Source of the DNA: Candidatus Saccharimonadales bacterium
GTDB lineage: Bacteria; Patescibacteriota; Saccharimonadia; Saccharimonadales; Saccharimonadaceae
DNA: 19,953 nucleotides
Direction: 5' to 3'
Assembly: GCA_030145955.1 (NCBI GenBank)
Contig: JASLCR010000024.1
Span: 1-19,953, forward strand
Numbering within the stretch: position 1 is the first letter of the stretch; each line of letters opens with the position of its first letter. This document shows, one piece after another, positions 7,489-13,796 of the stretch. The notes under the pieces are model-generated. The model did not search any database and was not told the origin of the DNA. It saw nothing but the letters and a program-made list of their open reading frames with translations. A program made the position numbers and the translations under genes.

Positions 7489-7758
7489 TTACTCTGCTTT
7501 TCGTCCAGTAATTGCTTTCCAGATCATCAGCAAGATGACCGCACCTACGACAGCTACGAGGAAGCTCCAAAGATTGAAGCCGGTTACCCCTGAACCACCA
7601 AGTAGTCCAAACACCCAGCCACCGAGTACACCACCAATAATACCAACGACGATATTGCCAATGATCCCCTGACTTTTGTCCGTGCCGACAAATTTAGATG
7701 CGATCCACCCTGCTAGACCACCTAGTACTATCCAGCCGATCGGTCCCATCACGTCCAT
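7489..7758 (-). CDS. GlsB/YeaQ/YmgE-family small membrane protein
   Basis: 89 residues with three hydrophobic segments: about 6-22 (GWIVLGGLAGWIASKF), 31-54 (a Gly-rich IIGNIVVGIIGGVLGGW stretch) and 62-82. The glycine zipper-like pattern and the length match the GlsB/YeaQ/YmgE family, formerly called transglycosylase-associated, which is linked to stress and envelope functions without a defined biochemical role. A strong Shine-Dalgarno (GGAGGGG, 3 bases before the ATG as read from its last G) fixes the start at 7758. It shares a short divergent control region with the orphan gene at 7946 and a bidirectional terminator with the FKBP gene. Confidence 0.9.
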   Translation of the reverse strand: MDVMGPIGWIVLGGLAGWIASKFVGTDKSQGIIGNIVVGIIGGVLGGWVFGLLGGSGVTGFNLWSFLVAVVGAVILLMIWKAITGRKAE

Positions 7759-7788
7759 GTTCCCCTCCTTTGGTTTAGTTGTACTACT

Positions 7789-7816
7789 ATTGTACCCTTT
7801 ATTGACTTTTTAGTCA
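7789..7816 (-). promoter_or_regulatory. Putative promoter of the GlsB-like gene
   Basis: On the minus strand TACAAT (7794-7789) is preceded 16 bases upstream by a weak TGACTA (7816-7811), giving a 24-base leader. The -35 is interleaved with that of the divergent promoter at 7802-7830. Both lie on the inverted repeat TGACT-N4-AGTCA (7803-7816), a possible shared operator. Confidence 0.4.
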
Positions 7817-7830
7817 TTTTTTGCTATAAT
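7802..7830 (+). promoter_or_regulatory. Strong sigma70 promoter with extended -10
   Basis: TTGACT (7802-7807), a 17-base spacer, then TGC-TATAAT (hexamer 7825-7830). This is the closest match to consensus in the window. The predicted transcription start near 7837 gives a leader of about 109 bases before the preferred start codon at 7946. Confidence 0.85.
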
Positions 7831-7836
7831 ATGCTT

Positions 7837-7945
7837 AATCCCTCACCGGGGAGAATTCCTTGTGTATGCAAGGTGGTCGATCGGGAAACTGATCGAACGA
7901 CGTCCGTTTGCCGAGGACTCATCGGCTAGCAGAAAGGTGCGACGG
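7837..7945 (+). promoter_or_regulatory. Structured 5' leader of the orphan small gene
   Basis: The leader holds three small perfect hairpins: TCCC/GGGA at 7839-7852, TCGATC/GATCGA at 7877-7896 with loop GGGAAACT, and GCCGA/TCGGC at 7910-7926. AGAAAGG (7931-7937) follows as the ribosome site. GGGGAG at 7848-7853 could serve either a GTG at 7862 (in frame, adds 28 residues) or an 8-codon reading frame at 7866-7892. I do not recognise a known riboswitch. Confidence 0.4.
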
Positions 7946-8233
7946 ATGTCCACCAATTCACATCAACTCATCATCAGCGACGGTCCTTCTCTGGACCAGA
8001 TGCTGGATTCTCTCAAGTACGCGTTCGCACGGCAGAAGATCAGCGTACGCTTCCGTGTCAACCGTGCCGGTGAAGGCTCGTTTGTCATCGAGGCTATCGT
8101 AACTGGTCTCCGCTACGAGTCGGGACGTTCGGGTGCTTTCCTCTTCCAGGCCAACATCATCGATGGCGGCAAGGGTCAGATGGAGGGCTACTACCACGCC
8201 GTCAAGCGAGAGGGAACTTTCCAGATGAGTTGA
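7946..8233 (+). CDS. Orphan small protein of GC-richer composition
   Basis: 95 residues from the ATG at 7946, chosen because AGAAAGG lies 8 bases upstream; a GTG at 7862 would give 123 residues. I do not recognise the family. The protein is soluble, with alternating hydrophobics. An N-terminal LDQMLDSLKYAFARQKI helix is followed by a likely beta sheet (VRFRVNR, SFVIEAIVTGL, GAFLFQANII, GYYHAV) with Gly turns, suggesting a small alpha/beta fold. Codons strongly favour C or G in third position (ATC, GTC, CTC, GGC), unlike the A/T-ending neighbours, which suggests transfer or strong expression selection. The gene is a self-contained unit: near-consensus promoter, structured leader and a 10-bp GC terminator. 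It is convergent with dnaK. Confidence 0.65.
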   Translation: MSTNSHQLIISDGPSLDQMLDSLKYAFARQKISVRFRVNRAGEGSFVIEAIVTGLRYESGRSGAFLFQANIIDGGKGQMEGYYHAVKREGTFQMS

Positions 8234-8240
8234 CGTCAAA

Positions 8241-8268
8241 GGCCCGCACCGTCCATTCGGTGCGGGCC
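8241..8268. terminator. GC-rich intrinsic terminator of the orphan gene
   Basis: Perfect 10-bp stem GGCCCGCACC (8241-8250) and GGTGCGGGCC (8259-8268), 8-base loop, then TCGTCACATTTTTAG. It begins 7 bases after the orphan stop. It may also stop dnaK transcripts arriving from the other side, although the T-run on that side is short. Confidence 0.82.
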
Positions 8269-8288
8269 TCGTCACATTTTTAGAATTC

Positions 8289-10193
8289 TTACTTCTTATC
8301 TTTATCGTCTACGACTTCACCTTCGACAGGCTCATCTTTGTCAGACTTTTTGTCACCATCTTCTGGTGCTGCGTCTTCCTCTTTTGATGCAGCTTCGTAA
8401 AGCTTGGCACCAATTGGCATAATCTTGTCGTTAAGAGCCTTCAATGCAGCCTCGAGTGCATCTTTATCGGCAGATTCGTCATCTTTAACTTTCTTTGCCT
8501 CAGTAGCAGTCTCTTCGAGAACCTTCTTGTCTTCATCCGAAATCTTATCTTTGTTCTCGTCTGGAAGCTTTTCTGCTTGATAGATTGCATTTTCTAGCTG
8601 GTTGCGCGTATCAACTGCTTCACGCTTTTTCTTGTCTTCGTCAGCATGCGCTTCGGCTTCTTTTTGCGCTTTTTCGATATCTTCCTTACTCATATTGCCA
8701 GAGTCTTGGATGGTCACAGAGCTTTCTTTGCCAGTTCCCTTGTCTTTCGCGGTCACATTTAGGATACCGTTTGCATCGAGGCTAAATGTCACTTCGATCT
8801 GCGGCACACCACGTGGAGCTGGAGCAATACCATCAAGGATAAAGCGGCCGAGTGACTTGTTGTCAGCTGCCATCTCACGCTCACCTTGGAGCACGTGAAT
8901 CTCTACCTGCGGCTGGTTATCAGCAGCGGTCGAGAATGTCTCACTCTTTGAGGTAGGAATAGTTGTATTTCGCTCGATGAGCTTCGTGCTCACACCACCC
9001 ATTGTTTCGATACCGAGTGAAAGCGGAGTCACGTCGAGTAGGAGTACATCTTTCACGTCACCCTGAAGCACACCACCCTGAATCGCTGCACCAACAGCTA
9101 CGACTTCGTCTGGGTTTACCCCCTGGAGTGGATCTTTACCAAAGATAGCCTTTACCTTTTCAACAACTGCCGGCATGCGGGTCATACCACCGACAAGCAC
9201 AACTTCATCAATGTCGCTTGCCTTGAGGTCTGCGTCTTTGAGTGCCTTTTCGACAGGTTCAGCTAAGCGGTCAATGAGGTCTTTTACAAGTTCCTCAAGC
9301 TTGGCACGAGTAAGTGTATACTCGAAGTGCTTTGGACCATCAGCATCAGCAGTAATGAATGGAAGGTTAATCTCGTAGCTAGAAGTGCTTGAAAGTTCTT
9401 TCTTTGCCTTTTCTGCTTCGTCCTTAAGACGCTGGAGGGCAGCATTGTCTTTCTTGAGATCAACACCTTCGGTATTCTTAAACTCTTCGATAAAGTGATC
9501 AACGATACGGTTGTCAAAATCTTCACCACCAAGGTGTGTATCACCGTTGGTTGCACGAACTTCAAATACACCATCGCCAAGCTCAAGGATTGATACGTCA
9601 AAGGTACCGCCACCGAGGTCGAAGACAGCAATTTTTTCATCTTTCTTGCTCTCGAGACCATAGGCAAGTGCTGCCGCTGTTGGCTCGTTAATAATACGCT
9701 TAACTTCGAGGCCAGCAATCTTACCGGCATCTTTCGTAGCCTGGCGCTGAGAATCGTCAAAGTAGGCAGGAACCGTAATGACCGCTTCGGTCACCTTGTC
9801 GCCAAGGAATGCTTCAGCATCGGCTTTGATCTTTGAAAGGATCATTGCAGATACCTCTTCCGGTGTGTAGTCCTTACCATCCATCTTTACCGCGACGCCA
9901 TCGCCCTTTTTGACGATTTCGTATGGCATAATATCGTGATCTTTTTGGACTTCCTTGTCGCCGAACTTACGACCGATCAGACGCTTTACACCATAGATAG
10001 TGTTCTTTGCATTTGTCACACGCTGACGCTGTGCAACCTGACCAACCAAACGCTCACCCTTTTTATTGATCGCTACAACACTTGGTGTTGTGCGGTTACC
10101 TTCTGCATTTGCAATCACCTCTGGCTTGCCAGCAACCATATATGCAAATGCACTGTTAGTGGTACCGAGGTCGATTCCGATAATTTTACCCAT
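8289..10193 (-). CDS. dnaK: Hsp70 chaperone DnaK
   Basis: 634 residues, normal full length. The ATPase domain shows IDLGTTNS (7-14), VPAYFDDSQRQATKDAG, the IINEPTAAALAYGL switch and the phosphate-binding DLGGGTFDVSIL. VLVGGMTRMPAVVEKV and the VNPDEVVAVGAAIQGG signature follow, then the DVTPLSLGIET linker, the substrate-binding beta domain and a charged, lysine/aspartate-rich C-terminus. It is an ATP-driven folding chaperone in the cytoplasm, with GrpE (13172-13636) as nucleotide exchange factor; DnaJ is not in the window. Two CIRCE operators and two promoters lie upstream, so HrcA repression is very likely. The ATG lacks a convincing Shine-Dalgarno sequence and follows a 35-codon upstream reading frame. 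Here dnaK is separated from grpE by transporter genes. Confidence 0.99.
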   Translation of the reverse strand: MGKIIGIDLGTTNSAFAYMVAGKPEVIANAEGNRTTPSVVAINKKGERLVGQVAQRQRVTNAKNTIYGVKRLIGRKFGDKEVQKDHDIMPYEIVKKGDGVAVKMDGKDYTPEEVSAMILSKIKADAEAFLGDKVTEAVITVPAYFDDSQRQATKDAGKIAGLEVKRIINEPTAAALAYGLESKKDEKIAVFDLGGGTFDVSILELGDGVFEVRATNGDTHLGGEDFDNRIVDHFIEEFKNTEGVDLKKDNAALQRLKDEAEKAKKELSSTSSYEINLPFITADADGPKHFEYTLTRAKLEELVKDLIDRLAEPVEKALKDADLKASDIDEVVLVGGMTRMPAVVEKVKAIFGKDPLQGVNPDEVVAVGAAIQGGVLQGDVKDVLLLDVTPLSLGIETMGGVSTKLIERNTTIPTSKSETFSTAADNQPQVEIHVLQGEREMAADNKSLGRFILDGIAPAPRGVPQIEVTFSLDANGILNVTAKDKGTGKESSVTIQDSGNMSKEDIEKAQKEAEAHADEDKKKREAVDTRNQLENAIYQAEKLPDENKDKISDEDKKVLEETATEAKKVKDDESADKDALEAALKALNDKIMPIGAKLYEAASKEEDAAPEDGDKKSDKDEPVEGEVVDDKDKK

Positions 10194-10210
10194 AATATTT
10201 CGCGCTTCGC

Positions 10211-10318
10211 TTATGAGACAAAACTACGTTTTTTCTCATCGAGCCGTGCACCGAAGTAAATTCGGATGCGCGGTCTGCTCTTTTTCCTTGCCCTTTTCGG
10301 CGAAGCTCCTCCTTTCAT
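10211..10318 (-). CDS. Possible 35-codon leader ORF upstream of dnaK
   Basis: ATG at 10318, TAA at 10213-10211, 17 bases before dnaK. The predicted peptide is strongly basic (MKGGASPKRARKKSRPR at its start, EKKRSFVS at its end). There is no Shine-Dalgarno before its ATG. Instead a perfect AAGGAGGAG lies in codons 2-5 with no start codon at proper distance. It may be a translated leader allowing reinitiation at dnaK, or a chance frame in a structured leader: CCGAA/TTCGG hairpin at 10251-10265, and GCGAAGC at 10300-10306 complementary to GCTTCGC at 10204-10210. Confidence 0.3.
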   Translation of the reverse strand: MKGGASPKRARKKSRPRIRIYFGARLDEKKRSFVS

Positions 10319-10348
10319 GAATTATTTAAGTACAGAATTTCTTATTCT

Positions 10349-10378
10349 ATTTTAGCACTCCTCGCAGGACAGTGCCAA
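10349..10378 (-). promoter_or_regulatory. dnaK proximal promoter (P2) containing the second CIRCE
   Basis: On the minus strand TTGGCA (10378-10373), an 18-base spacer and extended -10 TGC-TAAAAT (hexamer 10354-10349). The imperfect CIRCE at 10352-10378 fills the promoter from -35 to -10, so bound HrcA would occlude it. Predicted start near 10342. Confidence 0.6.
10352..10378. promoter_or_regulatory. CIRCE operator, imperfect copy (HrcA site)
   Basis: TTAGCACTC, 9 bases, CAGTGCCAA. The left arm is perfect and the right arm differs from GAGTGCTAA at two positions; the 9-base spacer is canonical. It is centred 49 bp from the perfect copy, closer to dnaK. Confidence 0.75.
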
Positions 10379-10388
10379 AACTATCTCT

Positions 10389-10418
10389 AGTGTACACAAA
10401 TTAGCACTCTCATGTCAA
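10389..10418 (-). promoter_or_regulatory. dnaK distal promoter (P1) overlapping the perfect CIRCE
   Basis: Consensus -35 TTGACA (10418-10413), which falls inside the spacer of the perfect CIRCE, then 18 bases and TACACT (10394-10389). Predicted start near 10382, so the second CIRCE would be in the P1 transcript as well as on P2. Confidence 0.6.
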
Positions 10419-10427
10419 GAGTGCTAA
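10401..10427. promoter_or_regulatory. CIRCE operator, perfect consensus (HrcA site)
   Basis: TTAGCACTC, 9 bases, GAGTGCTAA: all 18 arm positions match the CIRCE consensus. It lies between the ABC permease stop (10447) and dnaK, over the -35 of P1. Confidence 0.97.
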
Positions 10428-10446
10428 TTTACTATTTTACCCTTTG

Positions 10447-11274
10447 CTAGCTTGTCTTTTTACGGAAGAGCCAGGCAGAAAGTGGCATACAGACAAGAAT
10501 GATTGCCACGCACCAGACAATTGAAATCCATATGTGGCTCCCAGCCGGGAAGTGCACCGGATCTTGGATTAACAATGCTCTTAGAGCCTCAATAATATGG
10601 GTAATAGGCTGATTCTCTGCAAATGGTCGCAGCCATTCCACCATTGATTGCGCTGGCACAAATGCGCTTGAGGCAAATGTTAACGGGAAGACAATCAGGA
10701 AGCTGAGCCACTGAACGCCCTCAACACTTTTTGCAATCACACCCATAATTGCCGATATCCATGAGAAGGCGAGGCTAAAGAGGATGATAATTAGCCCAAT
10801 AAGAAGCCAATCGTCTAATCCAGCTTTGCTACTAAATCCAAACAGTAAGCCGGCGAGCAGCATGACTACTGTTGAAATCATGTTACGAAACACGTCGGAT
10901 ACAACATGCCCGTTAAGTACCGCAACGTTACTCATTGGTAAGCTGCGGAAACGGTCGATGATGCCCCGCTGAAGATCATTGGCAATTGCGATTGCAGTCG
11001 TCGTGGAGCCAAACGCAAGTGTCTGCACGACGATGCCGGCCATTAAAAAGTTAATGTAGCTTACTCCACCCGGAAGTGCTAGTCCTACCGCCCCACCAAA
11101 CACCGCCGTAAAGAGAACCAAAAACATAATTGGCTGGAAGAATGTTGCCAGTAGCTGGTCAGTATTACGGATAATATGTGTTGAACTTCGCTTGATAAGT
11201 AATAACGAGTCGTTTGCATATGACAACCACTGCGGGCGCTTCGTAAATACTAATTTCGTCTTAGGCTCGTCCAT
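10447..11274 (-). CDS. ABC-2 type exporter permease, DrrB family
   Basis: 275 residues with about six membrane helices, the usual ABC2_membrane plan: a cytoplasmic N-terminus with RNTDQLLATFFQP, TM1 FLVLFTAVFGGAV, and the conserved cytoplasmic segment NDLQRGIIDRFRSLPMSN with LNGHVVSDVFRN (about 107-139) that contacts the ATPase. FPLTFASSAFVPAQSM and ENQPITHIIEALRALL follow before the last helix. It forms an exporter with the DrrA-type ATPase upstream. The ATG overlaps the ATPase stop by one base (TAATG), so the two are translationally coupled. The family exports daunorubicin, other drugs, lipids or polysaccharide; the real substrate cannot be read here. It lies between the grpE/EamA genes and the CIRCE-controlled dnaK promoters. 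Confidence 0.93.
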   Translation of the reverse strand: MDEPKTKLVFTKRPQWLSYANDSLLLIKRSSTHIIRNTDQLLATFFQPIMFLVLFTAVFGGAVGLALPGGVSYINFLMAGIVVQTLAFGSTTTAIAIANDLQRGIIDRFRSLPMSNVAVLNGHVVSDVFRNMISTVVMLLAGLLFGFSSKAGLDDWLLIGLIIILFSLAFSWISAIMGVIAKSVEGVQWLSFLIVFPLTFASSAFVPAQSMVEWLRPFAENQPITHIIEALRALLIQDPVHFPAGSHIWISIVWCVAIILVCMPLSAWLFRKKTS

Positions 11275-12230
11275 TACTTTGCTCCTTTCTTGTCAGCTGG
11301 TTTTTCCGTGAGCGTCAGGAACACATCATCAAGTGTCGGCTTATGGATACTCATACCTTCTATTGAAACTTTCGCCTTAGCAACCGTATCAAGCACAGTG
11401 CGTACATCTTTATCGGTAGTATGAATTGTCACGCTAAGTGAGTTTGATTTCTGGTCAGTCATGACGACTAGTTTTCCAAGCGCTGCTTCTGCCTTCTTGA
11501 GTGCTGCAAGGTTCTTAAATGACAACTCAAGGCGATCATTGCCAATCTTACGCTTCAGTGCGCTCGGCGTACCCTCAGCAATCACTTTACCGTGATCGAT
11601 TACTACGATATTGTCCGCAAGCTGGTCGGCTTCCTCGAGATACTGCGTAGTTAAAAGGATCGTTTTACCGGCCTTTTTTAGATTGTTAATAATTTCCCAC
11701 ATCGCAATACGGCTGCGTGGATCAAGACCAGTTGTTGGCTCGTCAAGAAATATAACCGGTGGCGTGGCAATTAAACTCACCGCCAGGTCAAGTCGGCGAC
11801 GCATACCACCAGAGTATGTTTTTACTGAACGACCCGAAGCCTCAACTAAATCAAACTGTTCAAGCAATTCTTGCGCACGAGCCTTGGCGCTCTCACGGGT
11901 CAGACGATACAGTTGCCCCATTAGTTCAAGGTTCTCACGACCAGTTAATATTTCATCAACGGCAGCCGATTGCCCCGTCAAACCAATTACACGACGAACT
12001 TCATCTGCCTCCGTTTTTACGTCATGTCCCTCAATCTTAACACTGCCGCCGTCAAACCCAAGCAGCGTACTCATGATTCGTACCGTTGTAGTTTTACCTG
12101 CCCCATTCGGACCAAGTACCGCCAGCATTGAGCCGCGCTCAACACTAAAAGTCACCCCTTTAAGTACCTTGTTCTTGCCGTAGGACTTTTGCAAGCCCTT
12201 AACGACAATGGATGTATTTTTCCTCGCCAT
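11274..12230 (-). CDS. ABC transporter ATPase, DrrA family
   Basis: 318 residues. Walker A GPNGAGKT (40-47), Q-loop region at GLTGQSAAVDEILTGREN (83-100), ABC signature YSGGM (139-143) followed by RRRLDLA, Walker B VIFLDEP (159-165), D-loop TGLDPRSR. The switch position reads TTQYLEEADQLAD, Gln196 in place of the usual His, which is normal for the DrrA subfamily. The C-terminal 100 residues after EGTPSALK form the DrrA-type accessory domain ending KPTLDDVFLTLT. It powers export through the coupled DrrB-type permease. AGAGGG lies 4 bases before the ATG. It starts 47 bases after the EamA gene on the same strand and may be co-transcribed. Confidence 0.95.
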   Translation of the reverse strand: MARKNTSIVVKGLQKSYGKNKVLKGVTFSVERGSMLAVLGPNGAGKTTTVRIMSTLLGFDGGSVKIEGHDVKTEADEVRRVIGLTGQSAAVDEILTGRENLELMGQLYRLTRESAKARAQELLEQFDLVEASGRSVKTYSGGMRRRLDLAVSLIATPPVIFLDEPTTGLDPRSRIAMWEIINNLKKAGKTILLTTQYLEEADQLADNIVVIDHGKVIAEGTPSALKRKIGNDRLELSFKNLAALKKAEAALGKLVVMTDQKSNSLSVTIHTTDKDVRTVLDTVAKAKVSIEGMSIHKPTLDDVFLTLTEKPADKKGAK

Positions 12231-12277
12231 AAATCCCTCTTCCTGTAAACCAGTGTAACAATTTCAGAAAGATCAAT

Positions 12278-13150
12278 CTACACCAGAATGAGCATAAGAC
12301 CCGTAACGCTTAATGCAAAAGCGATCAATCGTTTCAGCCAGGCATTGCGTTCGTGCAGAAACAGTGCAGCCAGAACCATTACCACTGCAGCCTTACCGCT
12401 CGAAGCAATAATTGTATGGCTGAGACTGCCAATACTCACCGCATATACGAAGAGCCCGCCCGCAACACTTGTTAAAATACCAAGTACGGCGCCTTTATGA
12501 ATAGCCGTCTTGTCTACGCGCTTCAGTTCAGCCCGTCCAAAGAGTGCAAACAGTACAAGCGCGCCAACTGCCTGCATACTCCAACCGAATGCCATGTATT
12601 CTCCAAACCCCATGTCGTTAATGACGACCTTTTCAGCATACATACCTGCACTGAAGAGTAGTGCACCCACAATCACAAGCCCTACTTTTACAGCAAATGA
12701 TACTTGTGTCTTATGAACCATGTCGGGTTGCAAGCGAAGTGCAGTAAACACTCCTGTTAATAACAGTATCGCTCCTGCTACAAATGAAATCGTAAACTTG
12801 TCATGAAGCAATAATATACCCGCAGCCGCAGTCGCAAGGGTATTGAGCGTTGTTGCAATAACCGCATTACTCGCTCCCACATAAGAGATCAGCCTATACT
12901 GCACAAGCCAAGCCGCTGGAATACAAAATCCTTCAATCAAGAGATAAGGCCAGATAGCTGTCGACGGAAATGTAATATCGCTTCCTGTTGCAACACTTGA
13001 GTATAGCCAGCCCGCACCTGCTACTGTCACATATGAAAGAACTGCCACGCCGAAGAATACTCTCCGGACAGACAATGAAAGCCGGCGGGTATATAAAATC
13101 ATCGCTGCGCTGGCGATGATCTGTAGAATGATAGCAATTTGCCACGACAT
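12278..13150 (-). CDS. EamA/DMT-superfamily transporter
   Basis: 290 residues with about ten predicted membrane helices in two five-helix halves, the drug/metabolite transporter plan. The first half ends with an ALRLQPDM loop near 137-144; the second runs from KVGLVIVGALLF to the C-terminus. The EamA pattern is clearest at SNAVIATTLNTLATAAAGILLLHDKF in the first half and its counterpart SHTIIASSGKAAVVMVLAALFLHER in the second. The substrate is unknown; relatives carry amino acids, nucleotide precursors or drugs. A TATAAT lies 9 bases before its ATG, so it can be transcribed separately from hrcA-grpE. It sits just after grpE and before the DrrAB exporter, and no functional link to heat shock is evident. 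Confidence 0.88.
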   Translation of the reverse strand: MSWQIAIILQIIASAAMILYTRRLSLSVRRVFFGVAVLSYVTVAGAGWLYSSVATGSDITFPSTAIWPYLLIEGFCIPAAWLVQYRLISYVGASNAVIATTLNTLATAAAGILLLHDKFTISFVAGAILLLTGVFTALRLQPDMVHKTQVSFAVKVGLVIVGALLFSAGMYAEKVVINDMGFGEYMAFGWSMQAVGALVLFALFGRAELKRVDKTAIHKGAVLGILTSVAGGLFVYAVSIGSLSHTIIASSGKAAVVMVLAALFLHERNAWLKRLIAFALSVTGLMLILV

Positions 13151-13159
13151 ATTGCTTTA

Positions 13160-13165
13160 ATTATA
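13160..13165 (-). promoter_or_regulatory. -10 box of the EamA gene promoter
   Basis: Perfect TATAAT on the minus strand (13165-13160), 9 bases before the ATG at 13150 and just after the grpE stop. No clear -35 is seen. The transcript would be leaderless or nearly so. Confidence 0.45.
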
Positions 13166-13171
13166 CACAGA

Positions 13172-13636
13172 CTAGTTGCGAGTGACTTTCGTCATTGCGT
13201 GACGAATCGGAGTGCCATTCATGAGGTATCCCGCCTGCAGCTCTTCGGCAATCACTTCGTGCTCGCCCTCTGCATCTTCGTCAAACTGAATTGCCTCATG
13301 GAGCTCTGGGTTAAACGGTGTACCCGGCTTTGCCTCAATGCGCTGGACATTCATGCCAGCAAGTGACTTTTCAAGATTCTTGACAAGACCAACAACACCT
13401 TGTGCCCATTTATCATCCTTGAGATTTTCCGGAATATGCGTGATAGCTCGCTCGATATTATCGATTACCGGAAGGAGCTTCAAAATACTCGCCGCCTGTC
13501 CTGCTTCACGTGCAGCGGCCTTTTCCTGCTCAACGCGTTTGCGATAATTTTCAAAATCAGCACGCGTACGCTGCAGGTCCTGAGTTAATTCGCTGATTTG
13601 CAGCTCAAGTTCATCTTGTTTATTACTTTTTGCCAT
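13172..13636 (-). CDS. grpE: Nucleotide exchange factor GrpE
   Basis: 154 residues, slightly short for GrpE because the acidic N-terminal extension is brief. A long helix forms a coiled coil at about 5-50, with the family motif RADFENYRKRVEQE (25-38), then LLPVIDNIERAI (54-65). The C-terminal beta domain holds KNLEKSLAGMNVQRIE and the signature GTPFNPELHEAI (105-116) and GYLMNGTPIRHAMTKV (136-151). It dimerises and releases ADP from DnaK. The Shine-Dalgarno GGAGG lies about 10 bases before the ATG, inside the overlapping micro-gene. It is the third gene from the CIRCE-controlled hrcA promoter, so it should be heat-inducible. Confidence 0.97.
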   Translation of the reverse strand: MAKSNKQDELELQISELTQDLQRTRADFENYRKRVEQEKAAAREAGQAASILKLLPVIDNIERAITHIPENLKDDKWAQGVVGLVKNLEKSLAGMNVQRIEAKPGTPFNPELHEAIQFDEDAEGEHEVIAEELQAGYLMNGTPIRHAMTKVTRN

Positions 13637-13796
13637 TCTTCTTTTTCCTCCGTGACGGTATTTTAATATCCGGCGTTGATGTAAAAGTTGCTTCAGAGAA
13701 GTAATACGCTATGGCAATAATTATAATAACGATCATTCCCATGCCAATCGCCCATGTTGGCCAGCCGCTCATGAAATGCCCAAGCCATTCTGCCAC
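13623..13796 (-). CDS. 57-residue single-span membrane micro-protein between hrcA and grpE
   Basis: GTG start immediately after the hrcA TAA, with no intervening base. GAGGTG lies 6 bases before the GTG, and the TAA stop lies 11-13 bases inside grpE, so the reading frames overlap by 14 bases. The protein begins VAEWLGHFMSGWPTW (initiator Met in place of Val), has one membrane helix, AIGMGMIVIIIIAIAYYF, and ends in a strongly basic tail with RRKKKNGKK. Topology would be N-out, C-in by the positive-inside rule. I do not recognise the family. Placement, ribosome site and overlap on both sides argue that it is real and translationally coupled. It would be co-expressed with HrcA and GrpE under heat shock. 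Confidence 0.7.
   Translation of the reverse strand: MAEWLGHFMSGWPTWAIGMGMIVIIIIAIAYYFSEATFTSTPDIKIPSRRKKKNGKK

Noticed and set aside
7852..8290. AGAATTC present on both sides of the orphan gene (7852-7858 and 8282-8288), as a possible insertion duplication
   Set aside because: Only seven bases, palindromic core, with no inverted terminal repeats or recombinase. The promoter lies outside the left copy. Chance is a sufficient explanation.
9284..9760. 158-codon open frame in another frame inside dnaK on the same strand
   Set aside because: Low-complexity Leu/Ser/Lys product, no start signals, and fully inside dnaK.
9936..10320. Two plus-strand frames crossing the dnaK start and leader
   Set aside because: They run against the CIRCE-controlled promoters and mostly oppose dnaK coding sequence, with Cys/Thr/Ser-rich products and no initiation signals.
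11611..12183. 190-codon open frame antisense to the DrrA-type ATPase
   Set aside because: Ser/Arg-rich product with no recognisable motif, no promoter or ribosome site, and it lies fully opposite a highly conserved ATPase. It is a codon-bias shadow.
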